From UBA11524 sp034104265 (GTDB lineage: Bacteria; Bacillota; Clostridia; Christensenellales; Aristaeellaceae): DNA of 64,000 bases. Below are positions 41,841 through 50,686 of this stretch, in pieces; the first letter of the stretch is position 1; every line of letters starts with the position of its first letter. Location of the stretch: positions 1-64,000 of the forward strand of contig JAXEEE010000104.1 in assembly GCA_034104265.1 (NCBI GenBank), given 5' to 3'. Under the pieces are notes generated by a model. That model saw only the letters and a list, made by a program, of their open reading frames with translations, made no database searches and was not told the origin of the DNA. Both the position numbers and the translations under genes were made by a program.

Positions 41841-43322
41841 ATGAAGAAGCTGGCTGCCCTGGTTCTGGCCGTCGCGATGATCATGTCCATCATGATGATC
41901 CCCGCCAGCGCCGAAGTCACCAAGCCCGAGAAGATCACCATCTTCGTGGACGGCACCGTTCCCACCCAGCCCAATGGTCAGGCTCAGCTGATCGCCCGCT
42001 GGGAGGAGCTGACCGGCATCAAGCTGGAGATCATTCAGCCCGACCATGACGCCTACTACGATGTGCTGCAGCAGCAGATCGCTTCCGGCGACTGGCCTGA
42101 CGTGATGATCCTGTCCTCCACCTACTATGCCGCCTACGCCAACGAGGGCGTGCTGTGGGACATGACCGAAGCCTGGGAAAACTCCAATACCAAGGCCATC
42201 GGCACCCACGCCAACCCCGAGGTTATGGAAGGCCTGAAGATTGACGGCCGCCTGTACGGCTTTGCTGACGGCATCGGCGGCGGCTGCGTCACCTACATCA
42301 AGAAGGCCTGGCTGGACGCCGTGGGCATGGATGTTCCCACCAACTGGGAAGAGTATGCCGCCATGTGCGACGCCTTCGTGAACAACGATCCTGACGGCGA
42401 CGGCGTGAAGGATACCTACGCCCTGGCTGCTGCCGGCTTCATCGGCACCGAGGCTCCCTACATCAACTACCTGCCTGAGTTCTATCAGGATGCCTATCCT
42501 TCCTTCTACAAGAATGAGGAAGGCAAGTGGGTTGACGGCTTCACCGAGCCCGCCATGAAGGCTGCCCTGGAGCGCCTGAACGAGGGTTACACCAAGGGCT
42601 GGATTGACCCCACCACCCTGACCAACGGCACCAAGGACTGCCGCAACAAGTTCTATGACGACACCACCGGCGTGTTCACCTACTGGGCGGGCACCTGGGC
42701 TGTCAACCTGAAGACCAACCTGGAGAACAACGGCCGCGACGGCGAGCTGGTTGCCATTCCTCCGCTGGAGGGCTGCCCCGGCTACTTTGACCGTACGCCT
42801 CCCGTGTGGTCCATTTCCTCCACCTGCGAGAACCCCGAGGGCGTGTTCACCTACTTCATCGACACCATCCTGGATGGCGGCGATATCGAGTTCCTGTGGA
42901 CCTATGGCGTGGAAGACGTGCACTGGAGCCGCAAGGCCGAGACCGTGCTGGATGTTGAGTATGCCGAGGGTGAGTTCCACTTCCGCGAGAACCTGGAGAC
43001 TCCCGGCACCCTGTACACCAAGGCTCACTGCGATCCCAACGGCGTGCGTTTCCTCGAGGGCTATGACAACCCCCTGGACAAGGTTGTGAAGCCTGAAGCC
43101 ATCACCTCCAACGCGCTGTTCGCCCAGACCAGCCGTTCCGCCTGGATGGTGCCCTCCACCGATGTGATGACCACCTACAACGGCGACCTGACCACCCTGA
43201 AGAACAGCCTGATCGCCAAGGTGGCCATGGGCGAGATGACCTACGACGAAGCCATGGCCGAGTTCGCCAAGCAGGGCCAGGGCTGGTCCGACGCCATCGT
43301 CGAGAGCCTGAACGCCAGGTAA
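41841..43322 (+). CDS. Extracellular solute-binding protein (family 1, LplA-like)
   Basis: The 493-residue protein has a signal peptide (1-23, ending PASA) and the layout of large oligosaccharide-binding proteins of the LplA type: EKITIFVDGTVPTQPNGQAQLIARWEELTGIKLEII at the start and a DPDGDGVKDTYAL calcium-loop-like segment (about 185-195). It lacks a lipobox cysteine, so it may be held by other means. AAAGGAAGGAA precedes the ATG at 41841. It leads the operon with two permeases, under the divergent AraC-type sensor. Ligand probably a plant-derived oligosaccharide; not provable here. Confidence 0.9.
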   Translation: MKKLAALVLAVAMIMSIMMIPASAEVTKPEKITIFVDGTVPTQPNGQAQLIARWEELTGIKLEIIQPDHDAYYDVLQQQIASGDWPDVMILSSTYYAAYANEGVLWDMTEAWENSNTKAIGTHANPEVMEGLKIDGRLYGFADGIGGGCVTYIKKAWLDAVGMDVPTNWEEYAAMCDAFVNNDPDGDGVKDTYALAAAGFIGTEAPYINYLPEFYQDAYPSFYKNEEGKWVDGFTEPAMKAALERLNEGYTKGWIDPTTLTNGTKDCRNKFYDDTTGVFTYWAGTWAVNLKTNLENNGRDGELVAIPPLEGCPGYFDRTPPVWSISSTCENPEGVFTYFIDTILDGGDIEFLWTYGVEDVHWSRKAETVLDVEYAEGEFHFRENLETPGTLYTKAHCDPNGVRFLEGYDNPLDKVVKPEAITSNALFAQTSRSAWMVPSTDVMTTYNGDLTTLKNSLIAKVAMGEMTYDEAMAEFAKQGQGWSDAIVESLNAR

Positions 43323-43378
43323 ACCCGGTGCGCTGCCTGCAATGACTGCAGCACATTGTGGATGAAAACATTCTTTCG

Positions 43379-43409
43379 GGGCAGGGACGTCTTCCGGACG
43401 TCCCTGCCC
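43379..43409 (+). promoter_or_regulatory. Intercistronic stem-loop after the binding-protein gene
   Basis: A 13-bp perfect stem (43379-43391 with 43397-43409, loop TTCCG) with no T run. It probably stabilises the binding-protein mRNA relative to the permease part rather than ending transcription. Confidence 0.6.
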
Positions 43410-43449
43410 TCCGGCCCGTTATTCCATCATCAAAAGAGGAGGTCATTGC

Positions 43450-44391
43450 ATGGACAGCGCTGTCAAGTACAAGCCCGCAAAGAAGCCCCTCCTGCCGCGG
43501 ATGAAGAAATATGCCGGCTTCTACGTGCTGTTTCTTCCTGTGCTTGCATTCCTGATCGTCTTCCATTACCTGCCGATGTTCGGCATCTACTTCTCCTTCA
43601 CCAAGTATAACATCATCAAGCCCCCCGTCTGGGTGGGCCTGGCCAACTTCGAGCGTCTGTTCTCCATGCCCAACTTCTGGACGGCGTTCGCCAACACCAT
43701 CGAGCTGAGCGTCATCAAGCTGCTGCTCACCACGGGCTTCTCCGTGATTCTGTCTCTGTTGCTCAATGAAATGATCAGCGTGCCCGGCAAGAAGCTGGCG
43801 CAGACCATTATCTACCTGCCCCACTTCATGTCCTGGGTTGTGACGGCCTCCGTGTTCCAGCTGATTCTGTCCCCCACCACGGCCGGCCTGGTCAACTCCG
43901 TCCTGCTCAAGCTGGGCGTCATCGACAAGGGCATCTACTTCCTGGGCAGCTCCGCCACGTGGACGGGTTCCTACTACCTGATCAACGTCTGGCATGACAC
44001 CGGCTGGGGCACCATCATCTTCATGGCCACGCTGACCGGCATCGACCCGGGCATCTACGAGGCTGCCTCCATCGACGGCGCGGGCCGCTGGAAGAAGATG
44101 TGGTACATCACCCTGCCCTCCCTGGCCAACACCATCATCACCGTTCTGATCCTGAACCTGGCCAAGATCATGAACCTGTTCGAGAGCGTTTTCGTTCTGC
44201 AGAACGACGCCGTTATGGACGTTTCCCAGGTTCTGCAGACTTACGTTTACTACCAGACCTTCAACAGCGGCGGCATCCCGGACTATGGCTATACCACGGC
44301 CATCGGTCTGTTCCGCTCCCTGGTTGGCATGGCGCTGATGCTCATCTGCAACTATGCCAGCAAGAAGGTCCGCGGCCGCGGCATTGTGTAA
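43450..44391 (+). CDS. Sugar ABC transporter permease (LplB-like)
   Basis: The 313-residue protein has six membrane helices and the permease EAA loop EAASIDGAGRWKKMWYITLP (about 204-223) that docks the ATPase. The N-terminus (KYAGFYVLFLPVLAFLIVFHYLPMFGIYFSF) is that of LplB/MalF-type permeases. AGAGGAGG precedes the ATG. It pairs with the following permease. No ATPase gene is present in the operon, so a shared MsmX-type ATPase from elsewhere is expected. Confidence 0.93.
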   Translation: MDSAVKYKPAKKPLLPRMKKYAGFYVLFLPVLAFLIVFHYLPMFGIYFSFTKYNIIKPPVWVGLANFERLFSMPNFWTAFANTIELSVIKLLLTTGFSVILSLLLNEMISVPGKKLAQTIIYLPHFMSWVVTASVFQLILSPTTAGLVNSVLLKLGVIDKGIYFLGSSATWTGSYYLINVWHDTGWGTIIFMATLTGIDPGIYEAASIDGAGRWKKMWYITLPSLANTIITVLILNLAKIMNLFESVFVLQNDAVMDVSQVLQTYVYYQTFNSGGIPDYGYTTAIGLFRSLVGMALMLICNYASKKVRGRGIV

Positions 44392-44410
44392 GAAAGGAGG
44401 GTGTGACAAG

Positions 44411-45283
44411 ATGGAAGCTACGAAAACCAACGCGAATGTCAAGCGTCCCCGCCAGCCTTTGAACATCTTCCCCTTCGTCAACGGCGTGCTGTTTGTCATC
44501 ATCTGCCTCATCATCCTCGTGCCGATCTGGAAGGTGCTGGTCGACTCCTTCGACCTGACCACCGGCTATGGTATGAAGCTGTGGCCCGACAACTTCGGCT
44601 TGGACGGCTACACCACCGTGCTGACCAACCCCTCGCTGGTGACTCCCCTGCGCAACAGCGTGATCACCACCCTGACCGGCACCCTGCTGGGCCTTTTGCT
44701 GTCCACCCTGGGCGCGTACGTGCTGATTCAGTTTGACATGCCGGGCCGCGGCCTGTTCGCGGGCATCCTGCTGTTCACCATGATCTTCAGCGGCGGCATG
44801 ATCCCCAGCTACATCGTCATGCGCAACCTGCACCTGACCAACACCCTGTGGGTGGTCATCCTGATGCCCGCCATCAACGTGTACAACCTGGTGCTGATGC
44901 GCAACTTCTTCGAGGGCATCCCCACCTCCCTGTTCGAGTCCGCGACGCTGGACGGCTGCACGCCCATGCAGACCTTCTACAAGATCGTGCTGCCCCTGTC
45001 CAAGGCTGCGCTGGCCTCCATCGGCCTGATGTTCGCCGTGGCGTACTGGAACGACTACACCAACTACAAGCTGTACATCACCAAGGACAACCTGTACAAC
45101 TTCCAGATGAAGCTGCGCTCCATGATGATGGGCTCCAACCTGCCCACCGCCGTCGGCTCCGCTACGGAGAACACCGTGCAGAACGCCGCCGTTATCGTGG
45201 CCATCCTGCCCTTCATGATTCTGTATCCTTTCCTGCAGAAGTACTTCGTCAAGGGCATCAACATCGGCGCCGTGAAGGAGTAA
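44411..45283 (+). CDS. Sugar ABC transporter permease (YtcP/MalG-like)
   Basis: The 290-residue partner permease has six membrane helices, an EAA-type loop (ESATLDGCTPMQTFYKIVLP) and the YtcP-like segment MIFSGGMIPSYIVMRNLHLTNTLW. The ATG at 44411 follows AAAGGAGGGTG and begins 19 bases after the first permease stop. A terminator follows. Confidence 0.93.
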   Translation: MEATKTNANVKRPRQPLNIFPFVNGVLFVIICLIILVPIWKVLVDSFDLTTGYGMKLWPDNFGLDGYTTVLTNPSLVTPLRNSVITTLTGTLLGLLLSTLGAYVLIQFDMPGRGLFAGILLFTMIFSGGMIPSYIVMRNLHLTNTLWVVILMPAINVYNLVLMRNFFEGIPTSLFESATLDGCTPMQTFYKIVLPLSKAALASIGLMFAVAYWNDYTNYKLYITKDNLYNFQMKLRSMMMGSNLPTAVGSATENTVQNAAVIVAILPFMILYPFLQKYFVKGINIGAVKE

Positions 45284-45305
45284 TATCCCCTCACCATGCC
45301 GAGAC

Positions 45306-45336
45306 AAAAGCCGGAGGATGGTATTCCTCCGGTTTT
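45306..45336 (+). terminator. Terminator of the first sugar-importer operon
   Basis: CCGGAGGA (45311-45318) pairs with TCCTCCGG (45325-45332), flanked by AAAA and TTTTTT. Confidence 0.9.
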
Positions 45337-45370
45337 TTGCTGGCTTTCCGCTGCACATGCTGCAATATGG

Positions 45371-45385
45371 TCGGAATATTTCCGA
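45371..45385 (+). promoter_or_regulatory. Palindrome upstream of the second importer promoter
   Basis: TCGGAATATTTCCGA has perfect six-base arms around TAT and lies 17 bases before the -35 box, a usual place for an activator or repressor site. Confidence 0.45.
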
Positions 45386-45402
45386 TAAAGAACAAATAAA
45401 CC

Positions 45403-45431
45403 TTTACAAATCGGAAAAAACTTGGTACACT
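45403..45431 (+). promoter_or_regulatory. Promoter of the second sugar-importer operon
   Basis: TTTACA (45403-45408), 17-base spacer, TACACT (45426-45431). Confidence 0.8.
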
Positions 45432-45483
45432 GTAGATATTCCAGGGCGGGATTCCAGTCTACCATTAAAGGAGGTTCATATTG

Positions 45484-46752
45484 ATGAGGAAGCTGATTGC
45501 ATTGTTCCTGGCGCTGGTGCTGTGCCTGTCCTGCGTGGGCTTCGCCGCCGCGGAGGATCCCATCACGCTGGACGTGATCATCGCCCAGTACGGCCCCAAC
45601 ACCCAGGAGTGGTTCCTGGGTACCACCACCGGCATGGGCAATGGCAAGAATTTCGTGCAGGCCTTTGAGGAGGCCAACCCTGATGTGAAGCTGAACCTGG
45701 AGGTCGTCTCCTGGACGGAGATCTACACCGAGGTCAGCACCCGCATCGCCAACAACAACACCCCCGACGTGCTGAACATCGACTCCTTCGCGGACTATGC
45801 CAACGAGGGCCTGCTGCTGCCCATCGATGACTATGTGCCGGAAGAGCTGCGGGCGCAGTTCATGCCCGAGTTCCTGAACGAGTCCGTGATCGATGGCGTG
45901 ACCTGGGCCGTGCCGGATCTGGCCTCCATCCGCCCGCTGTACTACAACAAGGACATCCTGGATGAAGTGGGCGTGGAAGTGCCCTCCACCTGGGATGAGC
46001 TGCGGGACGCCTGCCAGACCATCATCGACTTCTACGATGGCGCTGTGTATCCCTGGGGCCTTGACTTCACCACCGATGAGGGCCAGGCTGCCTTCGGCTA
46101 CTACGCCTGGAACAACAACGGCGGCTTTGTGGACGCGGACAACAATTGGGCGCTGAACTCCGAGGCCAACGTGGCGTCCGTGCAGTTCTCCGTGGGCCTG
46201 TACAAGGACGGCTACACCAACCCCAACCCCGACACCCAGAACCGCTATGACCTGCAGGATATGTTCGGCGCCGGCAAGATCGCCATGATGATCGGCCCGA
46301 ACGGCATCCCCACCTACCTCAAGAGCAAGGGCTACGAGATCAACTACGGCTTCACCTACCTGCCCACCAATGAAGGCGCCACCAACACCGTCATGGGCGT
46401 GATGGACCGCATCATGGCCTTCCGCGACGACGCGGCTCCCGATCAGGCTGCCCGCAACGCCGCCATCGCCAAGTTCGTGCAGTTCTTCTACTCCGACGAA
46501 GTGTATGTGCCCTGGGTCACCATGGAGGACTTCCTGCCCGCCACCGGCGCCGGCATGCAGAGCATGATCGACCAGGATCCCACCTACCAGACCTGGCTGG
46601 ATCTGCTGGGCCGCTGCAAGTTCTACCCTGCCGGCAAGAAGGAATGGATCGACGTGAAGCAGGGCGTGATCGAGGTTGAGCAGAAGGCAATGCTGGGCGA
46701 GGATCCCCAGGCGCTGCTGGACGCCCTTCAGCAGAAGGTTACCGCCGAGTAA
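45484..46752 (+). CDS. Extracellular sugar-binding protein
   Basis: The 422-residue protein has a signal peptide (1-24, ending FAAA) and a family 1 solute-binding fold: AFEEANPDVKLNLEVVSWTEIYTEVSTRIANNNTPDVLNID near 60-100 and YYNKDILDEVGVEVPSTWDELRDACQ. This is the MalE-like, not the LplA-like, type. AAAGGAGG precedes; the ATG at 45484 is used rather than the TTG three bases earlier. It leads an operon with two permeases, with a terminator-like stem between. Confidence 0.92.
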   Translation: MRKLIALFLALVLCLSCVGFAAAEDPITLDVIIAQYGPNTQEWFLGTTTGMGNGKNFVQAFEEANPDVKLNLEVVSWTEIYTEVSTRIANNNTPDVLNIDSFADYANEGLLLPIDDYVPEELRAQFMPEFLNESVIDGVTWAVPDLASIRPLYYNKDILDEVGVEVPSTWDELRDACQTIIDFYDGAVYPWGLDFTTDEGQAAFGYYAWNNNGGFVDADNNWALNSEANVASVQFSVGLYKDGYTNPNPDTQNRYDLQDMFGAGKIAMMIGPNGIPTYLKSKGYEINYGFTYLPTNEGATNTVMGVMDRIMAFRDDAAPDQAARNAAIAKFVQFFYSDEVYVPWVTMEDFLPATGAGMQSMIDQDPTYQTWLDLLGRCKFYPAGKKEWIDVKQGVIEVEQKAMLGEDPQALLDALQQKVTAE

Positions 46753-46762
46753 CGCGTTCAAC

Positions 46763-46802
46763 GGGGAGAGCCTGACGGTATGCCGGGCTCTCCCTTTTCT
46801 TT
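46763..46802 (+). terminator. Intercistronic attenuating terminator
   Basis: GGGAGAGCC (46764-46772) pairs with GGCTCTCCC (46786-46794) and is followed by TTTTCTTT. Placed between the binding protein and permease genes, it would keep permease expression below that of the binding protein. Confidence 0.7.
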
Positions 46803-46886
46803 GCGCAGCGCCGTGAACCGCACCGCCGGCGGGCAACCTTCTGCGTTGAGGATGGCGCAATTCCAGTCAGAAGGGAAGATGAAGCA

Positions 46887-47771
46887 TTGAATTCCATTCC
46901 TGTCCGCCACAAGTGGGAGCCCTACCTCTGGCTGCTCCCCAGCATCCTGCTGATGCTGATTTTTGTCGTATTCCCGGTGGCCATCGTCTTCAAACTCTCC
47001 TTCAGCGAGATTTCCCGCGCGGGCGTTGTGGGCGGCTTTATCGGCCTGAACAACTTCCGCGAGGCTGTTTCCAGCGACGCCTTCGCTACGGTCATGGGCA
47101 ACACGGGCATCTGGGTGGTGGCCGTGGTGGGCCTGTCCACGCTGCTGGGCTTCATGGTGGCTCTGGTGCTCAATGAGCAGTTCATCGGCCGGAAGGTGGC
47201 GCGTTCCATTGTCGTGCTGCCCTGGGCGACCACGCTGGTCATTCAGGCCTCCGTGTGGAACTACATCATCAAGTACGAGTTCGGCAACCTGAACAATGTC
47301 CTTTTGAACCTGGGCATCATCAAGGACGCAATCAACTGGCGCGCTTCCTACCAGATCGAGTTCGCGTGGGAGTGCGGCGTGGGTATTTTTGTTACGATTC
47401 CCTTTGTCACCTTCTGTGTGCTGGCGGGCCTGCAGTCCATTGACGCCACCTACTACGAGGCGGCCACGGTGGACGGCGCGGGCTTCTGGAAGAAGCTGTG
47501 GCATGTGACTGTGCCGCTGGTCAAACCCTCGCTGACGGTCAGCACCATGCTGAATATCATTTATGTGTTCAACAGCTTCCCCATTATTTACACCATCACC
47601 CGCGGCGCGCCGGCCAACAAGACTGACACCATGATCACCTACCTGTACATGCTGGCCTTCGTGGAGCAGAAGAAGGGCCCGGCCACCGCGCTGTCGGTGA
47701 TCGGGTTCGTGATCCTGTGCGCCATCGCCGCTGTGTACATGGGCATTACCATGCGGAAGGAGGATGCCTGA
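46887..47771 (+). CDS. Sugar ABC transporter permease (MalF-like)
   Basis: The 294-residue protein has six membrane helices and the EAA loop EAATVDGAGFWKKLWHVTVP (about 190-209). It starts at a TTG (46887) with GAAGGGAAG upstream; the only nearby ATG, at 46879, is out of frame. It overlaps the next permease by one base. Confidence 0.92.
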   Translation: MNSIPVRHKWEPYLWLLPSILLMLIFVVFPVAIVFKLSFSEISRAGVVGGFIGLNNFREAVSSDAFATVMGNTGIWVVAVVGLSTLLGFMVALVLNEQFIGRKVARSIVVLPWATTLVIQASVWNYIIKYEFGNLNNVLLNLGIIKDAINWRASYQIEFAWECGVGIFVTIPFVTFCVLAGLQSIDATYYEAATVDGAGFWKKLWHVTVPLVKPSLTVSTMLNIIYVFNSFPIIYTITRGAPANKTDTMITYLYMLAFVEQKKGPATALSVIGFVILCAIAAVYMGITMRKEDA

Positions 47772-49369
47772 TGAAGCTGTCCTCCCTGTCTGTCCGCAGG
47801 AAAAACCTGACGGCGCTGGCCGTATGCGCGGCTGCACTGATTCTGACGCTGGTGATTGTCTCTCTGCCCGTGTACACCCTGGAGGTCAACCTGCTGACGA
47901 AAAAGTCCGGCAACACCTTCGTGGGGGACGAGCGCTACCTGGCGGCCAAGGAAACCGTGGACGCCGCCGTGGCCGAGTATGAGGCCCAGGGGCTGACGGT
48001 GGAGGTGGTGGAGACCGTCACCGAGCGGGTCAACTCCAAGGGTGAAACCACCTCCATGGTGGCTTTTACGGTGAAGCAGTCCCTCAAGCGCACAGGCTGG
48101 CAGTTCCTGACCTCCGGGTTTGTGTCGGGGGCGGTTCTGGCAGCGCTGCTGATCTGCGTGCTGGGCGCGGGCGTCTGCGCGGGGCTGGGCGCTTTGGGTA
48201 CGCTGGATACGCCCTACCGCGCCCTGAAGGGCCGCGCGAAGGTTCTGCGCACCGCGGCCTGCTGGCTGACGCTGCTGGCACTGGTGCTGACCCCGGTGTT
48301 CGTGATGAGCAGCAACGTGGTCTTCGGGCGCAAGCTGGATCTGATCGCCGGCGACCTGACTGTGGCCAACGCCGATGCGCTCCTGGCCCGGGCCAACGAC
48401 TTCCTCTTTGACGGTGCCATGGGCGATTCCGTCAAGTCCCTGGTGGGCGGCCTGGACTATCATGCCACGGTGAGCTGGTGGCTGCTGCTGCCGGTACTGT
48501 TCCTGCAGCTGCTGGCGGCGGTGATGCTGCTCAAGGGCAGCCTGGGGCAGACCCTGGGCCGGGGCCTGATGATCGCCTTCGTGGTGGTGCTGTGCGTGGT
48601 GACGCTGTACCCGTACTACGTCATGTTCATCACCAGCTTCCGCACGGATGCGGAAACCACCGACATGTACTTCCAGAACATGTTCCCCACGGAGTGGAGG
48701 TGGGAGAACATGGCGGCTATCATGGAGCGGGGCGTACCGCGGTATCTGCTGAATTCGCTGGTCATCGCCGTGGGCTCCACCGCGCTGACGCTTTTGTGCG
48801 GCGTGCCGGCGGCCTACGCCATGGCCCGTATGCGCTTCAAGGGACGGTCGGCGTTCATGGCGTTTATCATCATGAGCCAGATGTTTTCGCCCGTGGTGCT
48901 GCTGGTGGGCATCGCCAAGCTGATGAGCATCCTGGGCCTGAACGACACCCTGCTGGGGCTGATCCTGATCAACGCGGCCTTCAACCAGGCCTTCGCGGTG
49001 TGGCTGCTGCGGGGCACCTTCGTGGCGATCTCGCCGGAGATGGAGCAGGCCGCCAGCATCGACGGCTGCTCCACGGTGGGGGCGCTGATGCGGGTGCTGC
49101 TGCCCATGGCCGCACCGGGCATCGTGACGGCGCTGATCTTCGTGTTCATCAACGCGTGGAACGAATACACCATCTCCACCGTGCTGATTTCCACCGCGGC
49201 CAACCGGCCCATTACCGTGGGCATCACCCAGTTCAGCTCCTACACCATGATCCAGTGGAACTACCTGTTCGCCTCGTCCCTGCTGGCGACCATCCCCGTG
49301 GTGGTGCTGTTCATGTGCATTGAGAAGCACCTGGTGGCGGGCCTGACCGCAGGCGGCGTGAAGGGCTGA
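47771..49369 (+). CDS. Sugar ABC transporter permease with four-helix N-terminal extension
   Basis: The last 265 residues are a complete MalG-type permease (from about 266, IAFVVVLCVVTLYPYYVMFITSF, EAA loop EQAASIDGCSTVGALMRVLLP). Before it lies a 260-residue region absent from ordinary MalG proteins: a membrane helix (12-32), an outer domain (33-108, with a helix-strand pattern), and three more helices (about 112-138, 160-182, 236-256) with a second outer loop (185-230). MalF of E. coli has an outer P2 domain, but not this arrangement. It begins by overlapping the previous stop (TGATG). The added part may recognise substrate or the binding protein. Confidence 0.88.
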   Translation: MKLSSLSVRRKNLTALAVCAAALILTLVIVSLPVYTLEVNLLTKKSGNTFVGDERYLAAKETVDAAVAEYEAQGLTVEVVETVTERVNSKGETTSMVAFTVKQSLKRTGWQFLTSGFVSGAVLAALLICVLGAGVCAGLGALGTLDTPYRALKGRAKVLRTAACWLTLLALVLTPVFVMSSNVVFGRKLDLIAGDLTVANADALLARANDFLFDGAMGDSVKSLVGGLDYHATVSWWLLLPVLFLQLLAAVMLLKGSLGQTLGRGLMIAFVVVLCVVTLYPYYVMFITSFRTDAETTDMYFQNMFPTEWRWENMAAIMERGVPRYLLNSLVIAVGSTALTLLCGVPAAYAMARMRFKGRSAFMAFIIMSQMFSPVVLLVGIAKLMSILGLNDTLLGLILINAAFNQAFAVWLLRGTFVAISPEMEQAASIDGCSTVGALMRVLLPMAAPGIVTALIFVFINAWNEYTISTVLISTAANRPITVGITQFSSYTMIQWNYLFASSLLATIPVVVLFMCIEKHLVAGLTAGGVKG

Positions 49370-49390
49370 TCCGTTTTCTCCGAACAAAAC

Positions 49391-49427
49391 AAGGGCCGGT
49401 ACGACGCATATGCCGTACCGGTCCTTT
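49391..49427. terminator. Bidirectional terminator
   Basis: AAGGGCCGGTACG (49391-49403) pairs with CGTACCGGTCCTT (49414-49426), one G-T pair. It separates the convergent permease and kinase genes. Confidence 0.8.
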
Positions 49428-49437
49428 GCTATGCTGG

Positions 49438-50550
49438 TCAGCGCGCCCGAAGCCGCTGCCAGGTTTCCGCCACGATGGCTTCCATCTCCGCCTGATGCCG
49501 GTGGATGGCCTGCACCAGGGCGATCTGGTTCCGGGCGCGATCCAGGTTCTGCCCGGAATAGTGGATGTGGAAGTACACGTCGCCGTTCAGGTGATCCGCC
49601 AGGAAGCGGCTGGCGACCTCCCAGGTCATCAGCTTCGCGCCGGTGACCAGGGACGCGGCCTCCGCATCTGTCAGCACGGCGGGTACGGTCTCCAGCAGCC
49701 CCCGGGTGAAGGCGGCGAAGTTGGCCATGTGCACATCCACATGGCTGACGTCCGGGTCGCCCTCGGTGGTGGTGTTGCCGCCCACGCGGATGGCGTCGCC
49801 GAAGTCGTAGGCGATAAGCCCGGGCATCACCGTGTCCAGGTCGATGACGCACATGCCCTCGCCGGTCTGGGCGTCGAAGAGAATGTTGTTCAGCTTGGTG
49901 TCATTGTGGGTGACCCGCAGCGGGAGCACCCCGGCCTCCAGCTGGCGCACCAGCGCGTCCGTTTCGCCTGCGAAGGCCAGCACCGCGTCAATCTCCGGCT
50001 GCACGTCCTTCGCCCGACCGGCCTTGTCCTGGGCGATGGCGTCCTGCAGCTGCTGCAGGCGGGAAGGCGTGTTGTGGAAGTTGGGGACGGTCTCATGCAG
50101 GGTGTGGGCGGGAAAATCCCCCAGATCCAGCACAAAGGCCCCGAAGGCCCGGCCAGCGCTCTCCAGCACGGCGGGGGTTTCGGCGGTCTCGTGGGTCACG
50201 GAGCCGGTGACGAACACGTACACCCGCCAGCAGCCGTTATCGTCCCGGTGGAAGGCCTCGCCCCTGCGGGTGGGCACCACGGTCAGCGTCTGCCGGAGGG
50301 GATCGCCGCCCCGGGCGCGGATGCGCTGCCCCAGGTGGGCGGTGACGGCGGAGATGTTCGCCATCAGCCCGTCGGGGTCGGTGAAAATATCGGTGTTGAT
50401 GCGCTGGAGAATATAGTCCCGCCCGGGGGTCTTCACAAGAAAGGTATCGTTGATGTGGCCGTTGCCGTAGGGCTGGGCGGAGATCGCCGCGCCGCCCAGG
50501 TCGAAGGCCTCCAGGGCCTGCAATGCCTGCGTTTCATGAACCTTCTGCAT
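49438..50550 (-). CDS. NahK-like aminoglycoside-phosphotransferase-fold sugar kinase
   Basis: The 370-residue protein has a kinase fold of the APH family: YGNGHINDTFLV glycine loop (about 29-40), LQRIN, Brenner motif HNDTKLNNILFD (about 218-229) and the DFG-equivalent VIDLDTVMPG. The order INDTFLV...QRINTDIF...GLMANI matches N-acetylhexosamine 1-kinases, which phosphorylate GlcNAc or GalNAc at C1 in the lacto-N-biose pathway. No partner phosphorylase (LnpA) or epimerase is here, so another anomeric sugar substrate is possible. GGGAGG precedes the ATG. It stands alone. Confidence 0.8.
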   Translation of the reverse strand: MQKVHETQALQALEAFDLGGAAISAQPYGNGHINDTFLVKTPGRDYILQRINTDIFTDPDGLMANISAVTAHLGQRIRARGGDPLRQTLTVVPTRRGEAFHRDDNGCWRVYVFVTGSVTHETAETPAVLESAGRAFGAFVLDLGDFPAHTLHETVPNFHNTPSRLQQLQDAIAQDKAGRAKDVQPEIDAVLAFAGETDALVRQLEAGVLPLRVTHNDTKLNNILFDAQTGEGMCVIDLDTVMPGLIAYDFGDAIRVGGNTTTEGDPDVSHVDVHMANFAAFTRGLLETVPAVLTDAEAASLVTGAKLMTWEVASRFLADHLNGDVYFHIHYSGQNLDRARNQIALVQAIHRHQAEMEAIVAETWQRLRAR

Positions 50551-50686
50551 TAGCTGAACCTCCCTGCTTGCTGGGATGGGATCCGGTTACTTGTATTATA
50601 CCGGGGGAGGGCGGAGGTGTCAATGCAGATACCCAAGGAGAAGCATGAAATATCCCGCATCGGCTTTCTCCGGTGCGGGATTCTTG

